Below are positions 6,532 through 15,410 of a DNA stretch of 43,808 bases, one piece after another. The notes under the pieces are model-generated. The model was not told the DNA's origin and did no database searches. It saw nothing but the letters and a program-made list of their open reading frames with translations. The first letter of the stretch is position 1. Each line of letters begins with the position of its first letter. Source of the stretch: Candidatus Auribacterota bacterium (GTDB taxonomy: Bacteria > Auribacterota > Tritonobacteria > UBA1439); assembly GCA_026392035.1 (NCBI GenBank), contig JAPLCX010000018.1, positions 1 to 43,808 on the forward strand, read 5' to 3'. The position numbers and the translations under genes are program-made.

Positions 6532-7953
6532 TTACGGCTTCTTCTCCGGGGCCGGCGTCGGCGCGCCCGCCTTCTCACCGAAGACCATGCGCGAAATGCC
6601 CTCTCCCCACCGCCGCATGATGTCGTTCGCGGAAATCAGCACCATCAGCGCAATAAAAATGGCGACGAATATATTCTGCATCACCGTCATCGCTTGAACA
6701 CTCAGGGGCCTGCGCCTCACCCTCTCCACGAGCGCGATGAGCATATGTCCGCCGTCGAGCACCGGGATCGGAAGCAGATTGAGCACGGCGAGGTTGACGC
6801 TTATGAACGCGATCACGTAGAGGAATTGCAGAAGACCCGCCCGCGCCGAGTAGCTCATGATCTCCACGATGCCGATCGGGCCCGAGAGCCCCCGGGGCGA
6901 TACCGCGCGCAGCACGAGCCCCCTCAGCGTGAGGTACATCTCGCGGACATTCCCGGCAACCTGTGAGAAGGGGTTCCTGTGGAGATAGACCACCAGGCCG
7001 TTCGTCGCAAGATCATCCATTGACACATCCAGCCGCGGACTTATGCCGATCGCCGGGTATTTGAGCTCCGGGTGATAGCGGGGGGTCACCGCCACGGTGA
7101 CGTGATTTCCCTTCCGCAGCAATTCGATCGCGACCGGCGCCCCCTCGTGCGACCTGATTATCTTCATCAGCTGTTCCCAGGAATAAATTTTTTCACCTCC
7201 AGCGCCGATGATAAAATCCCCATCCCTCACGCCGGCTGCTTCCGCCACGGAACCCTTCACCACCTCCACCGATATGAGGTCGCGCGGCAGTATCCCGATT
7301 CGCCTGAGTTTGAGCTTTTCGTCCCTCTCGGGAACGATCCGCTTCGAGAGCCGCTCGCCGCCCCTCTCGAACACGACGTTAATCGCAGGGAGGGTGGAGT
7401 AGACGATCGATTTCGTCACCTCCTCCCATCGCTCAACCAAGCTCCCATTGATCTGGAGGACGCGATCGCCCGGTTTCAGCCCCGCGTTTTCGGCGGGCGA
7501 ATGCTCAAGGACGCTCCCGATTACCGTGTCCGCCACGTTCGCGGGGAACGGGAAACCGTGCAGATAGATCACACAGTAGATCAGGAACGCGCTCAGGAGA
7601 TTCATGAGCGGCCCGCTCGCGCACACCGCGAGTCTCGTCGCGATCGGGCTCGCGTAGTAGCCATCGCTGACGCTCCGCGGATCTATCCCCTCCTCGAACT
7701 CCATGCCCGCGAGCTTGACGTAGCCGCCCACGAGAATCAGGGAGATCCGGTACTCGGTGCCTCCCCTCGTGAACCCCCAGATCTTGGGCGGGAAACCGAT
7801 GGAGAAAACCTCCACCCGTATTCCGCGCAGCTTGGCGACGATGAAGTGGCCGAGCTCGTGGAGGAACACGACCACGCCGAGCGCAACGATGCCCAGGACG
7901 ACCGGGAAGATATGCGCCGAGCTCCAGTTAAAAAGGGCGAGCGCGCTGTTCAT
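6532..7953 (-). CDS. rseP: RIP metalloprotease RseP, site-2 protease
   Basis: About 473 residues from the ATG at 7953, chosen because it overlaps the dxr stop as ATGA; a longer frame reaches 7983. It is an inner-membrane zinc protease that cleaves transmembrane anti-sigma factors and signal-peptide remnants. HELGH lies in the first membrane helix (about residues 32-36). Two PDZ domains follow, with GLKPGDRVLQING and GVRDGDFIIGAGG as the ligand loops. The C-terminal helix carries the third zinc ligand in LLPIPVLDGGHM. The family usually has four membrane helices, and four hydrophobic stretches are visible. The tail is Ala/Pro-rich. It belongs to the cdsA-dxr-rseP block. Confidence 0.95.
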   Translation of the reverse strand: MNSALALFNWSSAHIFPVVLGIVALGVVVFLHELGHFIVAKLRGIRVEVFSIGFPPKIWGFTRGGTEYRISLILVGGYVKLAGMEFEEGIDPRSVSDGYYASPIATRLAVCASGPLMNLLSAFLIYCVIYLHGFPFPANVADTVIGSVLEHSPAENAGLKPGDRVLQINGSLVERWEEVTKSIVYSTLPAINVVFERGGERLSKRIVPERDEKLKLRRIGILPRDLISVEVVKGSVAEAAGVRDGDFIIGAGGEKIYSWEQLMKIIRSHEGAPVAIELLRKGNHVTVAVTPRYHPELKYPAIGISPRLDVSMDDLATNGLVVYLHRNPFSQVAGNVREMYLTLRGLVLRAVSPRGLSGPIGIVEIMSYSARAGLLQFLYVIAFISVNLAVLNLLPIPVLDGGHMLIALVERVRRRPLSVQAMTVMQNIFVAIFIALMVLISANDIMRRWGEGISRMVFGEKAGAPTPAPEKKP

Positions 7954-9092
7954 GTTGGCCCCCTCGTCTCTCGCCGCGCCCACGCGTCAGCGCGGAGTAC
8001 CTCGTCGAGCGACGGGTGATCCACGCTCGTGTGTTTCTGCATCACCTCTCCCGTTAAAGCGGGGATAGTGGTAAAAGGAATTTCTCCTGCCAGGAAGCGC
8101 TCAACCGCGATTTCATTGGCCGCGTTCAGGACGGCCGGTAATGTGCCCCCCACCTCCATCGCTCTTCTGGCGAGCTCCAGCACGGGGAAGCGAACAGGAT
8201 CCGGCTTCTCGAAGTGCAGCGCCCTCAGGTCATCCACGCCGAGCGATCCCCAATGCCCGGCGATCCTCCTCGGATAAAGGAGAGCGTACTGGACCGGGAT
8301 GCGCATGTCGGCAGCGCTCATCTGGGCGATGACCGATCCATCCTCGAATTCCACGAGCGAGTGCACCACGCTCTCCGGGTGCACCACAACGTCGATCCTT
8401 TCCGGCGCGATGCCGAAGAGCCACCGCGCCTCGATCATCTCGAGCGCCTTGTTCATCATCGTGGCCGAATCTATCGTCACCTTCTTCCCCATTTCCCACC
8501 GGGGATGCTTGAGGGCGTCCTCAGGGGTCGCCCGGGCCATCTCCTCCAGAGACCAGTCCAGGAACGGACCGCCCGACGCGGTGAGGATCAGCCGTTTCAC
8601 CTCGCCGCGCGCCCCCGCCCTCAGGCACTGGTGCAGCGCGCTGTGCTCGCTGTCAACGGGCATGATTTCCACCCCCCGCGCCGCCGTTTCTCTCATGATG
8701 ATCTCGCCGCCGCAGACGAGGACCTCCTTGTTGGCAAGGGCGACCCCCTTGCCCGCCCTGATCGCCTCCAGTGTCGGCACGAGGCCCACCGCTCCCACGA
8801 TCGCGGAAACGACCGTGTCGGCCTCCTCCATCCGGGCGAGCCTGGCAATCCCCTCTTCCCCCCCGAGAACCTCGACCATCCCGCCGACCCGGTCACGCAA
8901 CTCCCGCGCCTTCGACTCGTCGCTCACCGCAACCATGAGCGGATGGAACCGTTCGATCTGCTCGCGGAGCACCGCGATGTTCCTGCGCGCCCCGAGACCC
9001 ACCACGCGCAGTGCGTCGGGGAAGGCGGCGGCCACCTCGAGGGTGCTCACGCCGATCGAACCGGTCGAGCCGAGGACGACGATTTTTTTCAT
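7950..9092 (-). CDS. dxr: 1-deoxy-D-xylulose 5-phosphate reductoisomerase
   Basis: A protein of 380 residues, full length. It converts DXP to MEP with NADPH and a divalent metal, the first committed step of the MEP pathway. The N-terminus VVLGSTGSIGVSTL is the NADPH-binding Rossmann loop. ALANKEVLVCGG, MPVDSEHSAL with the metal-binding Asp and Glu, SGGPF and MNKALEMIEARWLF complete the active site. The start overlaps the cdsA stop and the stop overlaps the rseP start, each by four bases, so the three genes are translationally coupled. The product supplies isoprenoid units for the UppS reaction encoded nearby. Confidence 0.97.
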   Translation of the reverse strand: MKKIVVLGSTGSIGVSTLEVAAAFPDALRVVGLGARRNIAVLREQIERFHPLMVAVSDESKARELRDRVGGMVEVLGGEEGIARLARMEEADTVVSAIVGAVGLVPTLEAIRAGKGVALANKEVLVCGGEIIMRETAARGVEIMPVDSEHSALHQCLRAGARGEVKRLILTASGGPFLDWSLEEMARATPEDALKHPRWEMGKKVTIDSATMMNKALEMIEARWLFGIAPERIDVVVHPESVVHSLVEFEDGSVIAQMSAADMRIPVQYALLYPRRIAGHWGSLGVDDLRALHFEKPDPVRFPVLELARRAMEVGGTLPAVLNAANEIAVERFLAGEIPFTTIPALTGEVMQKHTSVDHPSLDEVLRADAWARRETRGPT

Positions 9093-9916
9093 CTGCTGTA
9101 TACCAGGTAAAAGTAGAGGACGGGGAGCGTGAGGAGAAGGCTGTCGAGGACGTCGAGCATGCCGCCGATTCCGGGAATGGAGCCGCTCGAATCCTTCAGG
9201 TTCGCATCCCGCTTGAGCATTGACTCCGAGAGATCACCCACCTGGCCGACGACATTGAGCACCGCCCCCATGGCGAGCGCGGCGGGGAGCGAAAAAGCGC
9301 AGGGGAACCATTTCCAGATGATGAGGCCCGCCAGGATGCCGCCGGCGAGGTTCCCGGCGGCCCCTTCCCATGTCTTCTTGGGGCTGATGCGGGGAATGAG
9401 CTTGTGGGTCCCGAAGGCGCTCCCCACCGCGTAGGCGAGCATGTCCCCTCCCTTGACGATGAGAAAGAGCGCGAAGATGAACCACCTCCCGTCCAGACCG
9501 GGGTAGTACATCACCTTGAAGATAAAAGACCAGAGCCAGGCGACATACACGAACCCCGAGAGGATCCCGGCGATGTTCCCCATGGCCCGCTGGGAATCGC
9601 GCTCGAACGCCTGGAGAACGAAGAGCCCGATGATGAGCGCGACCGCCGCGATATACTCCAGACCGTCATTGTCATGAGGGAAATAGCTGTCGAGAAAAAC
9701 AGTGGAAACGAATATCACCGTGGCCGCTGCGCCATAGAACTTGAACACCTTCATCCCCTTCGCGTCGAGCATGCGGAAATATTCGAGCGTGCCGCCGAGG
9801 GCGAGCAGGTTGCCCACCACCAGGGGTATAATTGCAGCCGCCCCGTGACAGAACCAGACGGAGACGATGAGTATGCCGATGAGAAAAAGAGCACTGCCAA
9901 CCCTCAGCAGAAACAT
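9089..9916 (-). CDS. cdsA: Phosphatidate cytidylyltransferase (CDP-diacylglycerol synthase)
   Basis: A protein of 275 residues with seven to eight hydrophobic segments. It makes CDP-diacylglycerol from CTP and phosphatidic acid in the inner membrane. The C-terminal signature SMLKRDANLKDSS, then PGIGGMLDVLDS, is the CdsA family pattern, and SPKKTWEGAAG is the conserved cytoplasmic loop. ATGA couples it to dxr. The 167-bp gap to uppS holds phrase repeats rather than a clear promoter. Confidence 0.94.
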   Translation of the reverse strand: MFLLRVGSALFLIGILIVSVWFCHGAAAIIPLVVGNLLALGGTLEYFRMLDAKGMKVFKFYGAAATVIFVSTVFLDSYFPHDNDGLEYIAAVALIIGLFVLQAFERDSQRAMGNIAGILSGFVYVAWLWSFIFKVMYYPGLDGRWFIFALFLIVKGGDMLAYAVGSAFGTHKLIPRISPKKTWEGAAGNLAGGILAGLIIWKWFPCAFSLPAALAMGAVLNVVGQVGDLSESMLKRDANLKDSSGSIPGIGGMLDVLDSLLLTLPVLYFYLVYSR

Positions 9917-9958
9917 GCGCTCACCTCACTCACTATCCAGCCCGCGCGAATGAGCCCC

Positions 9959-10130
9959 GTCCCATTGATTTTGGGATTTAAGATCTGCCCGCCCGCAGGC
10001 AACAATGCGTATGCGCATTGGGTACGGGCATACAGCTACCCCGATCACTCCTCCATAATGTGTCATTTGGGATCCGGGATTTGTCATTTGGTATTTGTAC
10101 TTTGTGATTTGGGATTTATTTCTCCCTCCA
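9959..10130. repeat. GGGATTT-phrase repeat spacer between cdsA and uppS
   Basis: The stretch contains several spaced copies of TTTGGGATTT and relatives (TTTGGTATTTG, TTTGTGATTTGGG), plus CAATGCGTATGCGCATTG, a near-perfect palindrome. The right part runs into the 3' end of uppS and supplies its last codons. The same phrase occurs at 40630-40860. Confidence 0.7.
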
Positions 10131-10863
10131 CCCCTCCGAACCTCCTCTCGCGCCCCTGGTAGTCGAGGAGGGCCTCCACAAAGTGCGGCCTGCGAAAGTC
10201 AGGCCAGCAGACGGGGGTGACATAGAGCTCGGCGTAGGATATCTGCCAGAGCAAAAAATTGCTCACGCGCATCTCGCCGCTCGTGCGGATGAGGAGGTCG
10301 GGGTCCGGCATCCCCGCCGTAGAGAGGCTCCTGGAGATCAGCGCCTCATCCACGTCTTCAGGCGCGATCTCTCCCCGCGCGCTCCTCGCGCAGAGGGCGC
10401 GCGCCGCGTCAGTGATCTCACTCCTCGCCCCGTAGTTCAGCGCGAGCACAAGGGTCAGGCCTGTGTTCGCCGCGGTTCCCCTGACCGCCGTCTCTATCGC
10501 TCGCTGAACGTCCTCGGGCAACCCCTCAATCCTCCCGATCGCCTTGAGGCGGACATTATTCCGATTGAGCTCGCGCTCCTCCTTCTTCAGGAACCGCTTG
10601 AGGAGGCTCATGAGCGACGAGACCTCGCGCCGGGGCCTCTTCCAGTTATCCGCCGAGAAGGCGTAGAGCGTGAGATAGCTGATGCCGAGCTCCCCCGCCG
10701 CCCTCACGACCTCGCGTATCGAATCGACCCCCGCCCAGTGACCCCTGATCCGCGACAAACCTCTCGAGCGCGCCCATCTGCCATTCCCGTCCATGATGAT
10801 CGCAACGTGCTTCGGGATGCGCTCACTGAGGAGGCGATTGTCTGCTGTGGAACTGCTTTTCAT
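10084..10863 (-). CDS. uppS: Undecaprenyl diphosphate synthase (cis-prenyltransferase)
   Basis: A protein of 259 residues. It condenses IPP onto FPP to form the lipid carrier for peptidoglycan and O-antigen synthesis. The catalytic Asp is D25 in IIMDGNGRWA. HWAGVDSIREVV, TLYAFSADNWKRP, LNYGARSEI and PDPDLLIRTSGEMRVSNFLLWQ cover the remaining substrate-binding motifs. The real fold ends at about residue 243. The last residues, INPKSQSTNTK, are encoded by a spacer repeat of the GGGATTT type, and the NPKSQ part recurs at the end of the CNNM gene product at 40667. The uppS-cdsA-dxr-rseP order is common in bacteria. Confidence 0.96.
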   Translation of the reverse strand: MKSSSTADNRLLSERIPKHVAIIMDGNGRWARSRGLSRIRGHWAGVDSIREVVRAAGELGISYLTLYAFSADNWKRPRREVSSLMSLLKRFLKKEERELNRNNVRLKAIGRIEGLPEDVQRAIETAVRGTAANTGLTLVLALNYGARSEITDAARALCARSARGEIAPEDVDEALISRSLSTAGMPDPDLLIRTSGEMRVSNFLLWQISYAELYVTPVCWPDFRRPHFVEALLDYQGRERRFGGVEGEINPKSQSTNTK

Positions 10864-10932
10864 AGACCCAGTTACGATTCTATTCTACCGGCAGGAGAAA
10901 GGGGGGACGGTCGACGTCAGCGCCGCACTCCA

Positions 10933-12183
10933 TCAGGCAATCTTCTTCCCTTTCTGGATATGCTCCATGAGGGGTTTGCCGCTCCCCCTCACCGCGTCCT
11001 CGGTGATCGTGCAGCTCGCGAGCCCGCTCTGCGAGGGTACCTCGTACATGACATCCAGCATTATTTCCTCGAGCATAAGCCTGAGGGCGCGGGCCCCGGT
11101 TCCCTTCTCAATCGCTCGCCGGGCCAGCTCCTGGAGCGCCCCTGGAGTGAAATTGAGCTCCACCCCTTCCATCGCGAGCAACGCCTTGTACTGCCGCACG
11201 ATGGCATTGCGCGGTTCGGTGAGTATCCTGACGAGCTCTTCTTCGCCGAGCGCGGAGAGGGCGGCAACCACCGCTATGCGGCCGACGAACTCCGGGATCA
11301 TGCCATATTCGATCAGGTCTTCCGGCTGCACGTGCGAGAGGATCTCGCCGCGCCGCTGCTCGTCCCTCCCGGCGAGCTTCACGCCGAAGCCTACCCTCTT
11401 CCTGCCCAACCGCTTCGTGACGATTTCCTCCAGGCCGTGAAACGTTCCGCCGCAGACAAAAAGAATATTCGTCGTATCAACGGCGATGTACTCCTGCTGC
11501 GGGTGTTTGCGCCCCCCCTTGGGCGGCACATTCGCCACGGTCCCCTCGATGATCTTCAACAGCGCCTGCTGGACCCCCTCGCCGGAGACATCCCGCGTAA
11601 TGGACACATTGCTCACCGTCCTGCGTATCTTGTCGATTTCATCGATATACACGATGCCGCGCTCAGCCCATGGGGTGTCATAGTTCGCCGCCTGGAGCAA
11701 GCGGAGGATCACATTTTCCACATCCTCTCCCACGTACCCCGCCTCCGTGAGCGTCGTGGCGTCGGAGATGCTGAAGGGAACATTGAGAATCTTCGCGAGG
11801 GTTTTCGCGAACAGCGTCTTCCCCGAACCCGTCGGGCCGATGAGGAGAATGTTGCTTTTCTCCAGTTCGACATCGGCTTTTGTTTTTTCGTGCGTGAGGC
11901 GCTTGAAATGGTTGTGGACGGCGACCGATATCGAGCGCTTGGGCTTCTCCTGGCCGATCACGTACTCGTCGAGGTGGCGCTTGATCTCCGCCGGCTTTGG
12001 GACTTTCAATCGCCGGGGTTCGGGGGGCTGGTTGAGAAAGTTCCTGCACAGCTCGACGCACCGGTCGCATATATTCGCCTCGTGCCCCGCGATGAGCTTC
12101 CCCACTGCGCCACGGTCGCGCCCGCAGAACGAACAGTACGTCGCCCCTCCGCGCTCCTGCGCACCCCGCGCCTTACTTGCCAC
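10933..12183 (-). CDS. clpX: ATP-dependent Clp protease ATP-binding subunit ClpX
   Basis: A protein of 416 residues. It is a hexameric AAA+ unfoldase that feeds substrates to ClpP. The N-terminal C4 zinc-binding domain uses C17, C20, C39 and C42. Walker A is GPTGSGKT (116-123), the pore loop is GYVGED, Walker B is [10 protein letters not shown], and the ClpP-docking loop reads RVGFG in place of the usual IGF. The start is GTG at 12183, decided by an AAGGAGG 6-7 bases upstream inside the clpP 3' end; clpX thus overlaps clpP by 11 bases. The operon order tig-clpP-clpX is canonical. Confidence 0.97.
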   Translation of the reverse strand: MASKARGAQERGGATYCSFCGRDRGAVGKLIAGHEANICDRCVELCRNFLNQPPEPRRLKVPKPAEIKRHLDEYVIGQEKPKRSISVAVHNHFKRLTHEKTKADVELEKSNILLIGPTGSGKTLFAKTLAKILNVPFSISDATTLTEAGYVGEDVENVILRLLQAANYDTPWAERGIVYIDEIDKIRRTVSNVSITRDVSGEGVQQALLKIIEGTVANVPPKGGRKHPQQEYIAVDTTNILFVCGGTFHGLEEIVTKRLGRKRVGFGVKLAGRDEQRRGEILSHVQPEDLIEYGMIPEFVGRIAVVAALSALGEEELVRILTEPRNAIVRQYKALLAMEGVELNFTPGALQELARRAIEKGTGARALRLMLEEIMLDVMYEVPSQSGLASCTITEDAVRGSGKPLMEHIQKGKKIA

Positions 12184-12781
12184 CCTTGACCTCCTTCTGG
12201 GTCACGATCACCTGATCAACGAGGCCGTACTCCTTGGCCTCCTCCGAGGACATGTAGAAATCCCTGTCGGTGTCGCGGGCGATCGTCTCAAGGCTTTTGC
12301 CCGTGTGGTGCGCGAGGAGCTCGTTGATCTTTTCCCGCAGCCTCAGGATCTCCCTCGCCTGGATGCTGATATCCGCGGCGGCCCCTTGGACGCCACCCCA
12401 CGGCTGGTGGATCATGAGCCGCGCGTGCGGGAGGGCGTAGCGCTTTCCCTTCGTCCCCGCGGCGAGGAGGAGCGCCGCCATGCTCGTCGCCTGCCCCACG
12501 CAATAGGTATTGACGTCGCACCTCACAAACTGGATCGTATCGTAGATCGCCAGGCCCGCCGTCACCGCTCCGCCCGGTGAATTAATGTAGAGATTGATGT
12601 CCTTGTCAGGGTCCTCCATCTGAAGAAAGAGCATCTGCGCCACCACAAGGTTGGACGCATTGTCATCGATCGCCGTACCGATAAAGACGATACGGTCCTT
12701 GAGAAGCCGAGAGTAGATATCGTACGCCCTCTCGTAGCGGCCGGTCGTTTCAACGACCATCGGTATGAGCTGATTGTTCAT
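12173..12781 (-). CDS. clpP: ATP-dependent Clp protease proteolytic subunit
   Basis: A protein of 202 residues. It is the serine protease core of the ClpXP complex. The catalytic triad is S100 ([10 protein letters not shown]), H125 (MIHQPWGG) and D174 (TDRDFYM). LYINSPGG forms the substrate-binding strand. The N-terminus [13 protein letters not shown] has the usual hydrophobic loop that contacts the unfoldase. The start codon sits 74 bases after tig and has an AGGTGT-type RBS. It lies between tig and clpX, with which it acts. Confidence 0.97.
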   Translation of the reverse strand: MNNQLIPMVVETTGRYERAYDIYSRLLKDRIVFIGTAIDDNASNLVVAQMLFLQMEDPDKDINLYINSPGGAVTAGLAIYDTIQFVRCDVNTYCVGQATSMAALLLAAGTKGKRYALPHARLMIHQPWGGVQGAAADISIQAREILRLREKINELLAHHTGKSLETIARDTDRDFYMSSEEAKEYGLVDQVIVTQKEVKGGK

Positions 12782-12855
12782 AACACCTCCATGACCCCAC
12801 GTGTCTCACTATAACTGTAGCACGGTGAAAAGTCGATTGGTACGAAGAAAACGTG

Positions 12856-14163
12856 CTACTCCTTCGACTCTTTAATACGCGCGCGCCCCACGAGAAACGC
12901 GGTCACCTTTTCCATTTTGATCTCTTCTTCCAGGGCGCCCATGCGCCCCTCCTTCTCCAGCGAAACCTTTATCTGCTGAGGCTCCCGCTTCAACCTCACG
13001 GCAATCTGCCTGATACGCTCCTCCCGCTCTTCGGCTGAAACCGTTATCTTCTCCCGCTTCGCGATCTCATCGTAGATGCAACTGAGCGTGAGGTTTTTCT
13101 CCGCCTCCTTCCGGGATGCCGCCATCAGCTCTTCCTTGCGTTCGAGAATTTCTTCCTTGTTCACTCCCTGGCCGAGAAGCCTCGCCGCGGTTTTTTCAGC
13201 GATCGACGCCGCCTCGGCGCTCACCCGCGTCTGCGGCAACGGCACCTTGTGATGCTCCAGCAGGTAGTTGTTGATCTGCTCGACGACGCTCCGGTGCTCC
13301 CGCGCCTCGGCATATTTAAGGAGATCGGCCCTGATCGCGGCGCGCAGTTCGTCCTGGTTTGTGTAATCCCCGAGCTCTCTGCAAAAATCATCGGTGAGGG
13401 CGGGGGGCTTCTTCTGCTTGATCTCCCGGAGGATGACGGTGAAAGAAGCCTCCTTCCCGCGGAGGTTCTCCTGAGCGACGTCGGGGGGGAGGGTGAGCGT
13501 GAACGAGCGCGTCTCCTCTGGTCTCATGCCGTTCATCTTGTCGCAGAAGCCGGGGAGGAAGGACCCTGTATTCATCTCGAGCCACAGGCCTTTCCGCTCG
13601 TCAAAGATCTTCCCCTCAACCGCGCCGGAATAATCAAGGAGCGCGAAATCGCCCGCGGCGAGCGGCCTATCCTCCACGGGGAGGAATTCCGCGTGCTGAT
13701 CGAGCAGCATGGCGATGTAGTGCTCGACCTCCTCATCTTTTACCGCGGCCTTTTTCCTCACGGCCTTGATGCCGCTGTACCCGCCCAGGTGAAATTCCGG
13801 CCACACCTCCACCTCAACCTCATAGCGGAACGGCTCTCCCCCCGCGAGCGGGAGCTCCTTTATATTGATGGTTGGATTGATTGCCGGCTTGACCTTCTTT
13901 TCCTTCAACGCCTCGGCGAATGACTCCCCCACGAGCCGCTCCTTGATGTCTTCCTTCACGCCTGAACCGAAATGGAGCTCCAGAACCTTCCTCGTGGCTT
14001 TGCCCTGCCTGAAGCCGGGGACATTGGCTGTCAGTGACAGCCGCTCGTAGGCAAGCTGGACCTCCTGACTCACACGCTCCGCGGGTATCTCAATCCTGAA
14101 TTTTTTCTTGCACGGGTCAATCGTTTCTATCTTAATGTTCATTCCCGCATTCTTCTCGCTCAT
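12856..14163 (-). CDS. tig: Trigger factor, ribosome-associated chaperone
   Basis: A protein of 435 residues, normal length. The N-terminal ribosome-binding domain shows the variant signature PGFRQGKATRKVLE. The central FKBP-type PPIase domain (about 155-250) contains GDFALLDYSGAVEGKIFD and GFCDKMNGMRPEE. The C-terminal helical arms form the chaperone cradle. An alternative start is the ATG nine codons in (MNIKIETI). It is the first protein gene after the tRNA cluster and heads the tig-clpP-clpX group, linking nascent-chain folding to proteolysis. Confidence 0.96.
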   Translation of the reverse strand: MSEKNAGMNIKIETIDPCKKKFRIEIPAERVSQEVQLAYERLSLTANVPGFRQGKATRKVLELHFGSGVKEDIKERLVGESFAEALKEKKVKPAINPTINIKELPLAGGEPFRYEVEVEVWPEFHLGGYSGIKAVRKKAAVKDEEVEHYIAMLLDQHAEFLPVEDRPLAAGDFALLDYSGAVEGKIFDERKGLWLEMNTGSFLPGFCDKMNGMRPEETRSFTLTLPPDVAQENLRGKEASFTVILREIKQKKPPALTDDFCRELGDYTNQDELRAAIRADLLKYAEAREHRSVVEQINNYLLEHHKVPLPQTRVSAEAASIAEKTAARLLGQGVNKEEILERKEELMAASRKEAEKNLTLSCIYDEIAKREKITVSAEEREERIRQIAVRLKREPQQIKVSLEKEGRMGALEEEIKMEKVTAFLVGRARIKESKE

Positions 14164-14233
14164 CTAAACACTCACTCTCCTCGCTTCGCTTCAGACCTTT
14201 GATGTCCCCCTGTGTCACTGAGCGAACTAATTT

Positions 14234-14268
14234 ATGGAGCCCCACGGGCAAGCCCGTGGTTCCTCCAT
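14234..14268 (-). other. Strong hairpin between tRNA-Gly and tig
   Basis: CCACGGGC-AA-GCCCGTGG (14242-14259) is a perfect 8-bp stem, extended outward by ATGGAG and CTCCAT. On the minus strand it lies downstream of tRNA-Gly and upstream of tig. No U-run follows, so I read it as a processing or attenuation structure, or a mobile palindrome, rather than a classical terminator. Confidence 0.6.
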
Positions 14269-14327
14269 CACTTCGGCGGAATCCGCGTTCCGACGCTGAA
14301 GCTCTGGAGCGCAGGCGGATAAAAAAA

Positions 14328-14403
14328 TGGAGCGAGCGAAGGGATTCGAACCCTCGACAGCCACCTTGGCAAGGTGGTGCTCTACCAGCTGAGCTACGCT
14401 CGC
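14328..14403 (-). tRNA. tRNA-Gly (GCC)
   Basis: The minus strand folds as a 76-nt cloverleaf with acceptor GCGAGCG pairing with CGCTCGC. The D arm is AGCTCAGCTGGTAGAGC, the anticodon loop TTGCCAA gives GCC, and the T arm contains GGTTCGAATCC. CCA is encoded. It is the third tRNA of a minus-strand cluster. Confidence 0.97.
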
Positions 14404-14603
14404 CCTTACTACAGCAACAACAGTTGCTAGTTTCTAGTCACTGGACTTTAATGCAAAACCCGGCTTTATTATGCCAAAAATTGTCGTCCAGCGCATTGAT
14501 TGCAATGGCTATTTTCTAGAAACCATTAGCCGGGGAGTATTGTTGCAGTCATCGTGGCTTCTATCCAGGAACCAGTAACCAAAAATTGTTTTTGCTGTAG
14601 TAC
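14404..14603. repeat. Imperfect inverted repeat filling the Gly-Leu tRNA spacer
   Basis: ACTACAGCAACAAC at the left end is mirrored by the inverse of ACTACAGCAAAAAC at the right end. The GTTTCTAGTCACTGG phrase on the left faces CCAGGAACCAGTAACC on the right. The middle has several smaller near-palindromes. No gene is seen. If transcribed with the tRNAs, the spacer would fold into a long hairpin. Confidence 0.65.
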
Positions 14604-14688
14604 TGGTGCGAGAGGGGGGAGTCGAACCCCCACGCCTTTCGGCATAAGATCCTAAGTCTTACGTGTCTGCCAGTTCCACCACCCTCGC
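14604..14688 (-). tRNA. tRNA-Leu (TAG)
   Basis: An 85-nt class II tRNA on the minus strand. Acceptor GCGAGGG pairs with CTCTCGC with one G-U. Anticodon stem TAAGA/TCTTA encloses CTTAGGA, giving TAG. A long variable arm (TGCCGAAAGGCGT) and T loop GGTTCGACTCC follow, and CCA is encoded. Confidence 0.96.
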
Positions 14689-14890
14689 GCTGATCGCAGT
14701 TTAGAGTCGCGAGTTCCGAGTCACGGGCACACAGGGAGCAAAGGAAACAATTTGAAGTGCACTTTCTAAAACATAGGATTCCCGAAACCCGAAACTCGTA
14801 ACCGTAGTTGCCGCAGCATCGAACTTTTTTGTTTCCTTCTGTGCTTTGCCCCCCGTAACCAGTAACCAGGAACCGTAGTTGCCGCAGTAA
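14689..14890. repeat. Imperfect inverted repeat filling the Leu-Lys tRNA spacer
   Basis: GGGAGCAAAGGAAACAA on the left is mirrored by TTGTTTCCTTCTGTGC on the right. A 17-bp direct repeat, AACCGTAGTTGCCGCAG, occurs at 14800-14816 and 14871-14887. Phrase sequences of the CGAAACCCGAAACTC and CCAGTAACCAGG type fill the rest. No gene is seen. Confidence 0.65.
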
Positions 14891-14966
14891 TGGTACGCCA
14901 CCTGGGACTCGAACCCAGAACCCCCTGATTAAGAGTCAGATGCTCTACCAGTTGAGCTAGTGGCGC
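14891..14966 (-). tRNA. tRNA-Lys (CTT)
   Basis: A 76-nt tRNA on the minus strand. Acceptor GCGCCAC pairs with GTGGCGT (first pair G-U). The D arm is AGCTCAACTGGTAGAGC, the anticodon loop CTCTTAA gives CTT, the T loop is GGTTCGAGTCC, and CCA is encoded. It is the promoter-proximal member of the cluster. Confidence 0.97.
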
Positions 14967-14979
14967 ATTTACCAACCAT

Positions 14980-15008
14980 ATGATATCAATGCTTAGGAGA
15001 AGGGTCAA
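14980..15008 (-). promoter_or_regulatory. Promoter of the tRNA-Lys-Leu-Gly cluster
   Basis: Reading the minus strand, TTGACC (15008-15003) is followed after exactly 17 bases by TATCAT (14985-14980), and the tRNA-Lys 5' end lies 14 bases further on. Sequence and spacing are close to a sigma-70 consensus. It could also drive tig and clp genes by read-through. Confidence 0.8.
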
Positions 15009-15047
15009 GTCCCGTTGACTCATTAATAACCAAGAAACTATCACTCA

Positions 15048-15308
15048 CTGAAAAACACGGTAATCCTTTTGCTCGCGGTGTTCTATTTTCTGAGCGTTCA
15101 TCTCGGGAGAAAACTGAAACTCAATATCCTCCTAAAGAAAATCTACGAGAAGGCAAAGAGGTTTTTCCAGATCCCCGCATTCAGTCAATATGCACTTGCG
15201 GATGGGATCTACAGAATCCTCTTTGATACAAAATGGAGATACTCGCCGGCAAAAAAGACCTGTTCCATCCAACCAAGGCAAATTCTGCTATCGTTCGCCA
15301 AAACCTAA
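15048..15308 (+). CDS. Possible small membrane-anchored ORF or gene remnant
   Basis: The frame is open from 15030 to 15308. It opens with a hydrophobic stretch (VILLLAVFYFLSVHL), followed by a basic segment LLKKIYEKAKRFF and GIYRILFDTKW. The composition looks protein-like. There is no ATG, no clear RBS, and no family I recognise; starts would have to be CTG 15048 or TTG 15069. It may be a decayed 3' fragment. The following stretch to 15410 holds only CACGGAT-type spacer sequence. Confidence 0.25.
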   Translation: MKNTVILLLAVFYFLSVHLGRKLKLNILLKKIYEKAKRFFQIPAFSQYALADGIYRILFDTKWRYSPAKKTCSIQPRQILLSFAKT

Positions 15309-15410
15309 AAAATGGGGAAACTCCAGGGGGCTTTTGAATGGTAATGGGTCAGTTTTGCAGGGGTAACGGTAAATGATGTTCGCCACGGATTTTCACGGAT
15401 AACCACACGG

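Noticed and set aside
8214-9132. Long plus-strand frames opposite dxr
   Set aside because: Shadows of dxr on the other strand; low-complexity translations and no RBS.
10183-12189. A 668-codon open frame on the plus strand opposite uppS and clpX
   Set aside because: It lies antisense to two genes with full catalytic motifs, its translation is rich in Arg, Pro and His as expected from the complement of GC-rich codons, and no domain is recognisable.
14404-14890. CRISPR-like array between the tRNAs
   Set aside because: There is only one pair of 17-bp direct repeats, no regular spacing, and the dominant structure is inverted.
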